A stretch of DNA of 33,714 nucleotides from Hyphomicrobiales bacterium (GTDB lineage Bacteria > Pseudomonadota > Alphaproteobacteria > Rhizobiales > Rhizobiaceae), in contig UCJD01000003.1 of NCBI GenBank assembly GCA_900472605.1, forward strand, positions 40,161-73,874, given 5' to 3'. Positions 23,366 through 32,560 of the stretch are shown here, piece after piece (the first letter of the stretch is position 1; the number at the start of each line of letters is the position of its first letter). A model generated the notes under the pieces. That model searched no databases, was not told the origin of the DNA, and saw only the letters and a program-made list of their open reading frames with translations. The translations under genes were made by a program, and so were the position numbers.

Positions 23366-24352
23366 TTACGAGAGGCCGCAGAGCTTGCGGTCGAGCTCGC
23401 TGATCGGCTGGACGCCCGACAGGACGGCCCTCGCCTCTTCCTTGTCGCGGTTCATCTGCTCGACCAGCGGATCGAGGCCGTCGAACTTCAGCTCCGGACG
23501 CAGGTAGGAGAAGAAGGAGACGGAACAGATCTGGCCGTAGAGATCGCCGGAGAAATCGAAGACGTAGGTTTCCAGCAGTGGCGCACCGTTGTCGGTGACC
23601 GTCGGGCGGCGGCCGTAGCTGGCCACCGCATCGTGCATCGACCCATCCTCGAAGCGGAAACGCACCGCGTAGATGCCGGGCTTCAACTCGACCTCGGCCG
23701 GCAGGCGCATGTTGGCCGTCGGGAAGCCCAGCTGGCGGCCGAGCTTTTCGCCGCCGATCACCTCGGATTCGACCGTATAGTGATAACCGAGCAGGCCGGC
23801 GACCTCGCTGACCTCGCCTTCCTTCAGTAGCGCGCGGATGCGGCTCGATGAAACGACGTCGGAATTCTCGTCACGGAAGGCGTCGATCAGGGTAACGCCG
23901 AAGCCGTATTTGTTGCCAGCCTCCATGAGGAAGGCCGGACCGCCTTCACGGCCGCGACCGAAATGGAAATCGAAGCCGGTCACGACCTCGGAGGCGCCGA
24001 GCCAATCCTTGAGGATCGAATGAATGAAGTCGTCGGCCGAGCGCTGCGAAAAGGCGCGGTCGAACGGGTATTCGATGACGGCGCCGAAGCCCATGGCCTC
24101 GAGGATGCGGGCGCGCAAAGGCGCGGGCGTCAGGCGGAACACCGGTGTCTGCGGGTTGAAGACCGTGCGCGGATGCGGCTCGAAGGTCAGCACGAGGGCC
24201 GGAACGCCGCGCACTTGCGCGATCGCAAGCGCGCGCTCCAGCACCGACTGATGACCGCGATGGACACCGTCGAAATTGCCGATGGCGACCACGCCGCCAT
24301 GCAGGTGATCGGGCAAGGGCTCGCGGGTTTCGTTGCGGTGGAAGACGGTCAT
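23366..24352 (-). CDS. ribF: Bifunctional riboflavin kinase / FAD synthetase RibF
   Basis: RibF phosphorylates riboflavin to FMN and adenylates FMN to FAD in the cytoplasm. The 328-residue product has the N-terminal FMN adenylyltransferase nucleotide-binding motif GNFDGVHRGH at 25-34 and SSSRIR near 168-173. The C-terminal riboflavin kinase domain starts around 185, with GRQLGFPTANM at 205-215 and ETYVFDFSGDLYGQ. Length is normal for the family. It lies 58 bases after the class IIA HAD gene on the same strand, probably in one transcript with it. Confidence 0.95.
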   Translation of the reverse strand: MTVFHRNETREPLPDHLHGGVVAIGNFDGVHRGHQSVLERALAIAQVRGVPALVLTFEPHPRTVFNPQTPVFRLTPAPLRARILEAMGFGAVIEYPFDRAFSQRSADDFIHSILKDWLGASEVVTGFDFHFGRGREGGPAFLMEAGNKYGFGVTLIDAFRDENSDVVSSSRIRALLKEGEVSEVAGLLGYHYTVESEVIGGEKLGRQLGFPTANMRLPAEVELKPGIYAVRFRFEDGSMHDAVASYGRRPTVTDNGAPLLETYVFDFSGDLYGQICSVSFFSYLRPELKFDGLDPLVEQMNRDKEEARAVLSGVQPISELDRKLCGLS

Positions 24353-24410
24353 CGGGCAGACTTTACTGATGCTTCGGGCTTAGGCAAGGAGGCTTTCGGC
24401 GCGTGAGGTC

Positions 24411-25259
24411 TCAGGCCAGGCGCGGCATCCACCACTTCGGCGTCGCCTTCTCGCGTTCGAGATAGGCGGTGAGGATAGCCTCGTCGGTCTCGCCGTTCAG
24501 CGTGTATTCGGCCGCGTGGATGCCGCCGCTGATATAGAGGAGATCGAGGCCGTAATCGAGGGCGCCGCGCACATCGGTCGGCATGCCGTCGCCGATTGCC
24601 AGGATGCGGTCCATCTTGAGATCGCCCCTGATTTCGCGGGCAACGGAGAGAACGGCGTCGTAAATCGGCTTATGCGGCTTGCCGGCGATGCGGGTCTTGC
24701 CGCCGAGCTGATCGAAATAGGCGGCCATGGCGCCGGCGCAGGGGATCATCTTGTGGCCGCGCTCTACGATCAGATCGGGGTTGGCACAGATCATCGGCAC
24801 GCCGCGGGCCTGGAAGGCCTTGAGCATGTCGGTGTAGTCCTCGGGCGTCTCGGTCTCGTCGTCGAAGAAGCCGGTGCAGACGACGCAATCGGCCTCATCG
24901 GCGGGAACGCGGGTGACGCCGATGCCCTCGATGATGGCGATGTCGCGATCCGGGCCGAGCAGGAAGACCTTCTTCGGGCCCTCGGCGATCAGGCCACGGG
25001 TGACGTCGCCCGAGGTGACGATGCGGTCATAGGCCTCGTCCTGGATGCCGATGGCGCGGAGCTGTTCGACGACGAGCGGGGCAATGCGCGGCGAATTGGT
25101 GATCAGGACGACCGTCAGGCCGGTTTCGCGCGCGGCCTGCAGCGCGGCGGCCGCCTTCGGGAAAGGCGAAACGCCGTTGTGCAGCACGCCCCATACGTCG
25201 CAGAACACCGCATCATAGTGGCTGGTGATCTCTGCGAAATTCTCGATGCGCTGCGCCAT
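24411..25259 (-). CDS. HAD class IIA hydrolase-like protein (TIGR01459 type)
   Basis: A 282-residue protein of the NagD-like class IIA HAD group. Motif I is CDVWGVLHNG (nucleophile Asp21), motif II LITNSPR, and the Lys motif is in AGKPHKPIYD. Motif IV is GDGMPTDVRGA, with the cap domain between II and III. The second motif I aspartate, normally DxD, is replaced by Trp23; this DxW form is what I remember for the TIGR01459 alphaproteobacterial family. Activity and substrate are unknown. The ATG at 25259 is chosen; the frame is open to 25397, but those residues are not protein-like. It lies between chrA and ribF, all minus strand. Confidence 0.85.
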   Translation of the reverse strand: MAQRIENFAEITSHYDAVFCDVWGVLHNGVSPFPKAAAALQAARETGLTVVLITNSPRIAPLVVEQLRAIGIQDEAYDRIVTSGDVTRGLIAEGPKKVFLLGPDRDIAIIEGIGVTRVPADEADCVVCTGFFDDETETPEDYTDMLKAFQARGVPMICANPDLIVERGHKMIPCAGAMAAYFDQLGGKTRIAGKPHKPIYDAVLSVAREIRGDLKMDRILAIGDGMPTDVRGALDYGLDLLYISGGIHAAEYTLNGETDEAILTAYLEREKATPKWWMPRLA

Positions 25260-25377
25260 TTCAAAGTCCCGGTTTTCATTCGATGAGGGCTGACATCGCA
25301 AAGCCCCGGCTGGATGGCAAGAAATTTTGCGATGCGGGACGATGAAATTCTTGCGACCGGCTGCGCTCCGACGCCCT

Positions 25378-26790
25378 TTAAAGCAGAAGTTCGGCACCCT
25401 TGATGGCGAGGCCGGCGGCGGCGCACAGCCCCAGCACCTTGACCATGCCCATCTTCACGTAAAACAGCAGGACAGACGCGATCACGAAGATTGCCAGCGC
25501 CGCGATATCGATCGTTGCCCATTGCGGCCAGGCGAGACTGACGATGGGGAGGCCTGACGCGCGTGACCAAAGCGCGACGCGGCCGACCTCGGCGAAGAGC
25601 ACGTGCAGGCCGAACCAGAGCGAGAGATTGAGGATGACACCGACGACGGCAGCGGTGATGGCGGAGAGCGCCGCCGACAGGCCGGCATTATCGCGCAGCT
25701 TTTCGACGAAGGGCGCGCCGGCGAAGATCCAGACGAAGCTCGGGACGAACGTTGCCCAGGCGACCAGCGTGGCGCCGAGCGCGCCGCCCATCAGCGGCGC
25801 CATGAACAGCGGATTGCGGTAGCCGGCGAGAAAGCCGACGAAACAGAGGACGAGCACCAGCGGGCCGGGTGTCGTTTCGGCCAGCGCCAGGCCATCCAGC
25901 ATCTCGCCCGGCTGCAGCCAGGCATAATGGCCGACGGCCACCTGCGCGACATAGGTGAGCACCGCATAGGCGCCGCCGAAGGTGATGACCGCCATCTTGG
26001 AGAAGAAGATGAAGAGTGCGCCAAAGACATTGGTCTCGCCGCTGAGCGCCTCGGCGATCAGGTCGGAGGGAGCGTGCAGATTGCGGACGAGAAGCAGCGG
26101 TGCCTGCCAGATCAGGATCCAGAAGACGAGAACAAGGAGTGGCCGGGCGACGGCGTGGGTCGTAAACCTGGGCAATCGGCGGGGCGATTGCGCTTTGGCT
26201 TCGGCCGGCAAATTGCGGCCGGCATAGCGGTGCAGCGCAAAGCCGGTCAGGCCGGCGAAGATGACGACGATCGGGAACGGCGCGTTCAGCATGAACAGCG
26301 CCAGGAAGGACGCTGCGGCGATATAAGAATGCGCGCGGGTCTTCAGCGCACGGCGGGCAAGACGCATCAGCGCCTCGACGACGACGGCAAGGACTGCAGC
26401 CTTGAGGCCGAAGAACAGGGCCGGTAGCCAGGTCGTTTCCTGGAAGACGACGTAGAGAGCCGATAGGCCGAGCATCACGACGAAGCCAGGCAGGATGAAC
26501 AGCAGGCCGGCGAGAATGCCGCCGCGCACGCCATGCATCAGCCAGCCTATATAGGTGGCAAGCTGCTGCGCCTCCGGTCCCGGAAGCAGCATGCAGTAGT
26601 TCAGCGCATGCAGGAAACGGTCCTCGGAGATCCAGCGCTTTTCGTCGACGATGGTCCGGTGCATCAGGGCGATCTGGCCGGCAGGCCCACCGAAGCTCAA
26701 GACACCGATCCTGGCCCAGACGCAAACGGCCTCGCCAAACGGCACAGATGCCACGCTGTCATCCGCCATTACCGCTCCGTCCACGCTCAT
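25378..26790 (-). CDS. chrA: ChrA-family chromate transporter
   Basis: A 470-residue membrane protein made of two homologous CHR domains. The first has SFGGPAGQIALMHR and LPGPEAQQLATYIG. The second has TFGGAYAVLTYVAQ and TTPGPLVLVLCFVGF. Long-chain ChrA proteins of this layout export chromate from the cytoplasm; sulfate-related or other roles are possible for chromosomal copies. The ATG at 26790 is given. An ATG at 26769 has a better ribosome site (GGAG, 5 bases) and is a serious alternative; upstream codons are not protein-like. No chrB regulator gene is adjacent. Divergent from groES over 428 bases. Confidence 0.88.
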   Translation of the reverse strand: MSVDGAVMADDSVASVPFGEAVCVWARIGVLSFGGPAGQIALMHRTIVDEKRWISEDRFLHALNYCMLLPGPEAQQLATYIGWLMHGVRGGILAGLLFILPGFVVMLGLSALYVVFQETTWLPALFFGLKAAVLAVVVEALMRLARRALKTRAHSYIAAASFLALFMLNAPFPIVVIFAGLTGFALHRYAGRNLPAEAKAQSPRRLPRFTTHAVARPLLVLVFWILIWQAPLLLVRNLHAPSDLIAEALSGETNVFGALFIFFSKMAVITFGGAYAVLTYVAQVAVGHYAWLQPGEMLDGLALAETTPGPLVLVLCFVGFLAGYRNPLFMAPLMGGALGATLVAWATFVPSFVWIFAGAPFVEKLRDNAGLSAALSAITAAVVGVILNLSLWFGLHVLFAEVGRVALWSRASGLPIVSLAWPQWATIDIAALAIFVIASVLLFYVKMGMVKVLGLCAAAGLAIKGAELLL

Positions 26791-27073
26791 ATATCCGCCC
26801 CCGTTGCCGACCTCCGCCGGCTGCCCCTGTCGCTCGATATCACCCGCATCGGGGCTGGACAATCCCGGCCCGGAGGCGCGATCGAGACGGCGCGTCCCGA
26901 TGGCATTTCGCACATTCCGGACGCGGGGTTATGACAATGCCGGACGATGATGCCGGCGCTGGAAGATAGAAAGGGGCTCTTCCCGTTCGGGCATTAACCA
27001 TCCAAGCGTTTTCCCGACCCGGCGCACGGGTGGCAGGTTCACAACTTTGCCATCAAACGGATATAGACAAAGC

Positions 27074-27102
27074 GTCAAGAAAAATTCGGTGTTTTTCTTG
27101 AC
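27074..27102. repeat. Perfect 11-bp inverted repeat over the groESL -35
   Basis: GTCAAGAAAAA (27074-27084) and TTTTTCTTGAC (27092-27102) are exact reverse complements around the 7-base spacer TTCGGTG. The right arm contains the -35 TTGAC of the groESL promoter. It is too AT-rich to be a strong terminator and is well placed to be a second operator. Confidence 0.75.
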
Positions 27103-27126
27103 TCCCCCGATTGGCGCTCCTAAATG
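27098..27126 (+). promoter_or_regulatory. groESL promoter
   Basis: TTGACT at 27098-27103 and TAAATG at 27121-27126 are 17 bases apart. The wider sequence CTTGAC ... CTCCTAAAT also resembles the alphaproteobacterial heat-shock sigma-32 (RpoH) promoter, so both sigma factors may use it. The CIRCE operator begins 8 bases downstream of the -10, over the expected start of transcription. Confidence 0.65.
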
Positions 27127-27133
27127 CTTGCCG

Positions 27134-27160
27134 CTAGCACTCACTCAAGGAGAGTGCTAA
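27134..27160 (+). promoter_or_regulatory. CIRCE operator (HrcA binding site)
   Basis: CTAGCACTC (27134-27142), nine bases, then GAGTGCTAA (27152-27160). This matches the CIRCE consensus TTAGCACTC-N9-GAGTGCTAA with one changed base in the left arm. HrcA binds CIRCE and represses groESL until heat or misfolded protein ties up GroEL. It lies 58 bases before groES. Confidence 0.95.
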
Positions 27161-27218
27161 CACCCATCCGCGCGGGCCATCTCGGCTCGCTGATGTCATT
27201 TGATCGAGGGATTAGACA

Positions 27219-27515
27219 ATGGCAAGCACCAACTTCCGCCCCCTTCACGATCGCGTCGTTGTTCGCCGCGTTGAGTCCGAAGAAAAGACCAAGGGCGGCA
27301 TCATCATTCCTGACACCGCCAAGGAAAAGCCGCAGGAAGGCGAAATCGTCGCCGTCGGCACCGGCGCTCGCGATGAATCCGGCAAGGTCGTCGCTCTCGA
27401 CGTCAAGGCTGGCGACCGCGTTCTGTTCGGCAAGTGGTCGGGCACCGAAGTCAAGATCAACGGCGAAGACCTTCTGATCATGAAGGAAGCCGACATCATG
27501 GGCATCATCGGCTAA
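27219..27515 (+). CDS. groES: Co-chaperonin GroES
   Basis: GroES is the heptameric lid of the GroEL folding chamber. The 98-residue product has the family N-terminus [23 protein letters not shown], the mobile loop [14 protein letters not shown] that contacts GroEL, and the C-terminal block [15 protein letters not shown]. The start ATG is preceded by GAGGGA. groEL follows after 55 bases in the same operon under CIRCE control. Confidence 0.98.
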   Translation: MASTNFRPLHDRVVVRRVESEEKTKGGIIIPDTAKEKPQEGEIVAVGTGARDESGKVVALDVKAGDRVLFGKWSGTEVKINGEDLLIMKEADIMGIIG

Positions 27516-27546
27516 TTGCCGGTCATCCCGTCCAGATTATTGCTGA

Positions 27547-29214
<1,668 letters not shown>

Positions 29215-29258
29215 TAGGCGAAAGCCTGCACATCTGAGCCATCCGGTTCAGTTACGGA

Positions 29259-29288
29259 AGGGCGGCCCTCGGGTCGCCCTTTTCGTTT
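29259..29288 (+). terminator. groESL rho-independent terminator
   Basis: AGGGCGGCCC pairs with GGGTCGCCCT (one G-U) across a very small loop, followed by TTTCGTTTT. It lies 45 bases after the groEL stop. Confidence 0.85.
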
Positions 29289-29604
29289 TGTGATTCGCGC
29301 TCACATTCGCAGCGCAAGTTTTGACCGATTGGTAAAACGTATAATCATAAAAATTCGAAGCTGGTACGGCGACGAGGCTTTCCCGAAGCTTGCTCAACTG
29401 GCGCTTTTTTGTCGGGCTTCAAATTTCCGTTACAAAGCCGTCAGCGCACGAATAACGGCAGTTACTGGTCCGAAAGCGACCGAACTCAATCAATTTCCGA
29501 TTATTTAGCAAATTTTTATCAACTTTTCCGTTCTTTTTAGCCTCAAGCCGATCGCGCCCACCGACGATTGCACATGCGAAAGGCCATTGCCGTTCTCGCA
29601 AAAA

Positions 29605-29616
29605 AATCTATAGATT
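29605..29616. repeat. 12-bp perfect palindrome AATCTATAGATT
   Basis: AATCTATAGATT is fully self-complementary and sits in noncoding AT-rich sequence after an A run, about 70 bases upstream of the PAS-gene promoter. It could be a regulator site. No partner copy was noticed elsewhere in the window. Confidence 0.5.
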
Positions 29617-29684
29617 CGCGCTGTGTTTGGCGCTCTGCTCTGGCCTGTAGACCGCGCATGTCGCCAACATCGCTCGAAATTGCA

Positions 29685-29712
29685 TTGACGCATGTACCGG
29701 ACCTCTTATCCT
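29685..29712 (+). promoter_or_regulatory. Candidate promoter of the PAS-domain gene
   Basis: TTGACG at 29685-29690 and TATCCT at 29707-29712, spacer 16 bases, resemble a housekeeping promoter. A TATAAT at 29731-29736 lacks a matching -35. Transcription would start near 29719 and give a leader of about 165 bases. Confidence 0.45.
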
Positions 29713-29738
29713 GAAATAAATTAGAAGTTGTATAATCT

Positions 29739-29869
29739 GGAAACCTTGCCGCAGCGGGCTTCATTTTGGAGCCGGCGCCTGGAATGCGGTTTCCCCGCAC
29801 CGTGCATGACGCGCGGGCTCGACCAAATCTGTGATGTTTGCCGGTGCGCAGCAGGGGAGAACGCTGCGC
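29739..29869 (+). other. Structured 5' leader of the PAS-domain gene
   Basis: Several inverted repeats occur between the candidate promoter and the start codon. GGAAACC (29739-29745) can pair with GGTTTCC (29788-29794). TGCGG and CCGCA flank a 5-base loop at 29785-29799. GCGCAGC (29846-29852) pairs perfectly with GCTGCGC (29863-29869) around a loop containing AGGGGAGA. The hairpins end 17 bases before the GTG start. It matches no riboswitch I recognise. Confidence 0.35.
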
Positions 29870-29886
29870 CCAAACTGGGGAACAAT

Positions 29887-30333
29887 GTGTTTAAGATCGC
29901 AAAAACCAACGCTTCCGCACCGCTCATGCGCGGATCGCTGGAACTCAACGACAACAATCCCGAGATGCTTGCTCAGTTTTCCATCTCGGAGAGCTGGGTC
30001 GGCGACTTTTCCAGCGGCGTGATCCGCCTTCAAGAACGCAGCGCTCGGCTTCATGGCCTGACGTTGCCCGAGTGCGGCCTGCTCAGCCTTATGCGCTGTT
30101 ACGATCCGAAGGATCGTGGCCGTATCGTCCAGATTTTCGAACAGGCCGCGGCGCTGTCGTCGTCCTTCTGTTTTTCGACAACAATCGTCATGCCCAACGG
30201 CTACCGCCAGCCGTTGTTCTGCATGGGTGAATCGAACGGCTACGAAGATGCCGGCAACGGCAGCATGCTCGGCATGTTCATCTTCCCCCGCATCGAGACA
30301 AACGCCGGCACAGCCGCCATGCGCCGCCAGTAG
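29887..30333 (+). CDS. Solitary PAS-domain protein
   Basis: A 148-residue soluble protein that appears to be essentially one PAS domain: QFSISESWVGDFSSGVIRLQERSARLHGL (PAS core entry), CYDPKDRGRIVQIFEQAA (the helix after the core), then the strands SFCFSTTIVMPNGYRQPLFCMGES. No kinase, GGDEF or DNA-binding domain is attached, so it would work through a partner or as a ligand sensor. The GTG at 29887 is chosen because GGGGAA lies 6-8 bases upstream. The same frame is open back to 29728 with an ATG at 29806, but these codons overlap the leader hairpins. Ends at a strong bidirectional terminator shared with the glutathione transferase gene. Confidence 0.75.
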   Translation: MFKIAKTNASAPLMRGSLELNDNNPEMLAQFSISESWVGDFSSGVIRLQERSARLHGLTLPECGLLSLMRCYDPKDRGRIVQIFEQAAALSSSFCFSTTIVMPNGYRQPLFCMGESNGYEDAGNGSMLGMFIFPRIETNAGTAAMRRQ

Positions 30334-30350
30334 AATATCCGGCATCACGG

Positions 30351-30377
30351 AAAAGCCGGCCCGGCGGGCCGGCTTTT
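30351..30377. terminator. Bidirectional rho-independent terminator
   Basis: A perfect 12-bp stem, AAAAGCCGGCCC and GGGCCGGCTTTT, has a 3-base loop. The A run on one side and T run on the other let it stop both the PAS gene (plus) and the glutathione transferase gene (minus), which converge here. Confidence 0.92.
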
Positions 30378-30408
30378 GACATTATTGGCACATGCTGCCT
30401 CAATGGAC

Positions 30409-31119
30409 TCAGGCCGGGCGCGCCGGGATGTTCAGGCCCTTCTCGCTGGCCGGGCGCGCGATGCAGCGCTCCAACCATGCCATGACCGCCGGGAACTTTT
30501 CGTATTCCAGCAGTTCGCGACCGCCATAGAAGATGTCGGCACCGCGTATCCAAGGGAATGTGGTGATATCGGCGATCGTATAGTCGTCGCCCATGATCCA
30601 CTGGCGCCCTAGCAGGCGCTCCTCGAGAACACCGAGCAGCCGCTTGGACTCGTCACGATAACGCTCGACCGGATAGGAATTGTTGGCGACCTTGTCGGCA
30701 GCGAACTTGTGGAAGTGGCCGAACTGGCCGAACATCGGCCCTATACCGCCCATCTGGAAGAAAACCCACTGGATCGTCTCATAGCGGCCGGCCGCGTCTT
30801 GCGGCATCAGCTTGCCGGTCTTTTCGGCGAGGTAGACAAGGATCGCACCAGATTCAAACAGGCCGATCGGCTTGCCGTCGGGACCATTGGGATCGATGAT
30901 CGCTGGAATGCGGCCGTTCGGATTGAGCGACATGAATTCCGGAGATTTCTGATCGTTGGTGCCGAACGAAATCAGATGCGGCTCGTAAGGTAGGCCGAGT
31001 TCCTCGAGCGCGATCGACACCTTCACACCGTTCGGCGTCGGCAGCGAATAAAGCTGGATGATATCGGGATCGCTTGCCGGCCAGCGCTTGGTGATCGGGA
31101 ATGCGGAAAGGTCTGCCAT
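30409..31119 (-). CDS. Glutathione S-transferase, YfcG/YghU (nu) type
   Basis: A 236-residue cytosolic thiol transferase. The N-terminal thioredoxin-like domain has LYSLPTPNGVKVSIALEEL (TPNG with the catalytic Thr/Asn region of nu-class enzymes), NPNGRIPAIIDP with the cis-Pro, and the glutathione-binding ESGAILVYLAEKTG. The helical C-terminal domain has QMGGIGPMFGQFGHFHKFA and MGDDYTIADITTFPWI, the conserved hydrophobic staple. YfcG and YghU in E. coli act as disulfide-bond reductases with two bound glutathiones, so a redox role is likely. The ATG at 31119 has GGGAG 7 bases upstream. Divergent from the DoxX gene, with a shared inverted repeat between them. Confidence 0.93.
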   Translation of the reverse strand: MADLSAFPITKRWPASDPDIIQLYSLPTPNGVKVSIALEELGLPYEPHLISFGTNDQKSPEFMSLNPNGRIPAIIDPNGPDGKPIGLFESGAILVYLAEKTGKLMPQDAAGRYETIQWVFFQMGGIGPMFGQFGHFHKFAADKVANNSYPVERYRDESKRLLGVLEERLLGRQWIMGDDYTIADITTFPWIRGADIFYGGRELLEYEKFPAVMAWLERCIARPASEKGLNIPARPA

Positions 31120-31203
31120 GTAAAATCTCCCTATGAGCTGGGCCGACCATAGAAGAGGGCAAAGGGTCATGGCAACCCAGGCAGACCACGCCCGCGTGCG
31201 CGT

Positions 31204-31228
31204 AGTGTTCACTATTACTGAACAAACT
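31204..31228. promoter_or_regulatory. Imperfect inverted repeat between the GST and doxX genes
   Basis: GTTCA (31207-31211) and TGAAC (31219-31223) are separated by CTATTAC, and the symmetry extends imperfectly to AGTGTTCA / TGAACAAACT. It lies in the 225-base divergent region, about 90 bases before the GST start and 120 before the DoxX start. A redox- or drug-sensing regulator could bind here. Inference only. Confidence 0.4.
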
Positions 31229-31344
31229 GTCCGCTGCCGTCTATCTTTCCACAACGACAGAAATGGAGGAGAACGAGTTCACAAGAGATCGACAACCGTG
31301 CCGGGGGCACACCGGTCTCAACATAGTCAACCGGAGACAGTTCC

Positions 31345-31791
31345 ATGTCGAATACCCAGAACATTGTCATTCTCGTCGCCCGCATCCTCCTCTCCTTCAT
31401 CTTCATCTACTCGGGCTTCGGCAAGCTGACCGACCCGGCTGGCACGGCCGGCATGATCACCGGCGCCGGCCTGCCTGCCGCCACCGCGCTTGCCTATCTC
31501 GCCGGCCTGTTCGAACTGGTCACCGGCCTTGCTGTTCTCGTCGGCTTCCAGACGAAGATCGTCGGCTGGGCACTGGCCGCATTCTGCGTCTTCACCGGCG
31601 CCGTCTTCCACTCCGGCACGGTTGCCGTTCCCGGCTGGCCGGATGCCGCTCTCGGCTGGATCAACGCGCTCAACGGCATCATGCTGATGAAGAACTTCAC
31701 GCTGGCCGGCGCCTACATCCTGCTCGCCACCTTCGGCCCGGGCCTCTACTCGATCGACGCCCGCCGCGGCGCCCTGCCGGTCGCTGCATAA
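31345..31791 (+). CDS. DoxX-family membrane protein
   Basis: A 148-residue protein with four hydrophobic helices. The DoxX pattern is clear: ILVARILLSFIFIYSGFGKLTDPAGTAGMI (key SGFGKL), then LAYLAGLFELVTGLAVLVGF and FCVFTGAVFH. DoxX-family proteins are linked to thiosulfate, disulfide and oxidative stress metabolism in several bacteria, but the biochemical role of most is unknown. The ATG has GGAGA upstream. The divergent glutathione transferase suggests a joint redox-stress role (inference). A strong terminator follows. Confidence 0.9.
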   Translation: MSNTQNIVILVARILLSFIFIYSGFGKLTDPAGTAGMITGAGLPAATALAYLAGLFELVTGLAVLVGFQTKIVGWALAAFCVFTGAVFHSGTVAVPGWPDAALGWINALNGIMLMKNFTLAGAYILLATFGPGLYSIDARRGALPVAA

Positions 31792-31812
31792 GCCATCCTC
31801 CCAAGCATGCAG

Positions 31813-31843
31813 AAAACCCGCCGTCGCGAGACGGCGGGTTTTT
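31813..31843 (+). terminator. Rho-independent terminator after the DoxX gene
   Basis: A perfect 13-bp stem, AAAACCCGCCGTC and GACGGCGGGTTTT, has a GCGA tetraloop and a T run. It lies 21 bases past the stop and also faces the convergent hisG, so it can act in both directions. Confidence 0.92.
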
Positions 31844-31864
31844 CGTATTGCAGGTCGATGGAAA

Positions 31865-32560
31865 TCAGAGCGCCGAGCGGACGGCTTCGATCAGTCTCGC
31901 GACCGACGGCTCGTCGGCATGGCTCTCCTTGCGGGCGCGCACGAGGCAGGCCTCGGAGCGCAGGATGACGCCATCCGACAGTATCTTCAGGTGATTGGCG
32001 CGCAACGTTGAGCCCGTCGAGGTGATATCGACGATGATATCGGCCGAGCCCGAGGCCGGTGCTCCCTCGGTGGCGCCGAGGCTCTCGACGATGCGATAGA
32101 GCTGGATGCCGTGCTGGCGCGAGAAGAACTGCTGCGTCAGCCGCCAGTATTTGGTGGCGATCGTCAGGCGGCGGCCGTGGCGGGCGCGAAAATCGGTGGC
32201 GACATCGCCAAGATCGGCCATGGTATCGACGTCGAGCCAGATCTCCGGCACCGCGACGATGACGTCAGCGTGGCCGAAGCCGAGGCGGGCGCAGAACTCG
32301 ACGCGCTTGTCGGCTTCCGCGAGCCCCTCGCGGATCAGGTCTTCGCCGGTGACGCCGAAATCGACGGTGCCGTTGCCGAGTTCCTTGGAGATCTCGGAGG
32401 CCGAGAGGAAGGCGACCTCGACATCATCCCAGCCTTCGACGCGGCCGCGATAGGAGCGGTCGTTGCCGACAGCTGATATCTTCATGCCGGCCTTCTCGAA
32501 GATCGCGGAGGCATCGTCTTTCATCCGGCCCTTGGAGGGCAGCGCGATGGTGATGGTCAT
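31865..32560 (-). CDS. hisG: ATP phosphoribosyltransferase catalytic subunit HisG (short form)
   Basis: HisG joins ATP and PRPP in the first step of histidine synthesis. The 231-residue product is the short form, lacking the C-terminal regulatory domain of about 80 residues, so it depends on HisZ. Visible features are the N-terminal IALPSKGRM, the GVTGEDLI substrate-binding block, and the PRPP-binding loop with [17 protein letters not shown]. The ATG overlaps the hisZ stop by one base (TGATG), and an upstream in-frame start at 32596 would lie inside hisZ. The pair is therefore translationally coupled. Confidence 0.96.
   Translation of the reverse strand: MTITIALPSKGRMKDDASAIFEKAGMKISAVGNDRSYRGRVEGWDDVEVAFLSASEISKELGNGTVDFGVTGEDLIREGLAEADKRVEFCARLGFGHADVIVAVPEIWLDVDTMADLGDVATDFRARHGRRLTIATKYWRLTQQFFSRQHGIQLYRIVESLGATEGAPASGSADIIVDITSTGSTLRANHLKILSDGVILRSEACLVRARKESHADEPSVARLIEAVRSAL

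Larger units (their letters stand above)
26791..27218. other. chrA / groES divergent intergenic region
   Basis: No gene is seen in these 428 bases. The right third is the groESL control region: an 11-bp inverted repeat, a promoter and a CIRCE operator, listed separately. The left part (26791-27060) is GC-rich, holds the chrA promoter somewhere, and shows no repeat I can support. Confidence 0.6.
29215..29886. other. groEL / PAS-gene intergenic region
   Basis: This 672-base gap begins with the groEL terminator. The part from about 29290 to 29600 is AT-rich for this genome, with no gene I can support; a 72-codon frame at 29290-29508 has no protein-like pattern. A 12-bp palindrome at 29605-29616, a promoter at 29685-29712 and a structured leader at about 29739-29869 are listed separately. 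Confidence 0.5.

Noticed and set aside
29290..29508. 72-codon frame after groEL
   Set aside because: No ribosome site, no family pattern and atypical codon use; it lies in AT-rich noncoding sequence after the terminator.
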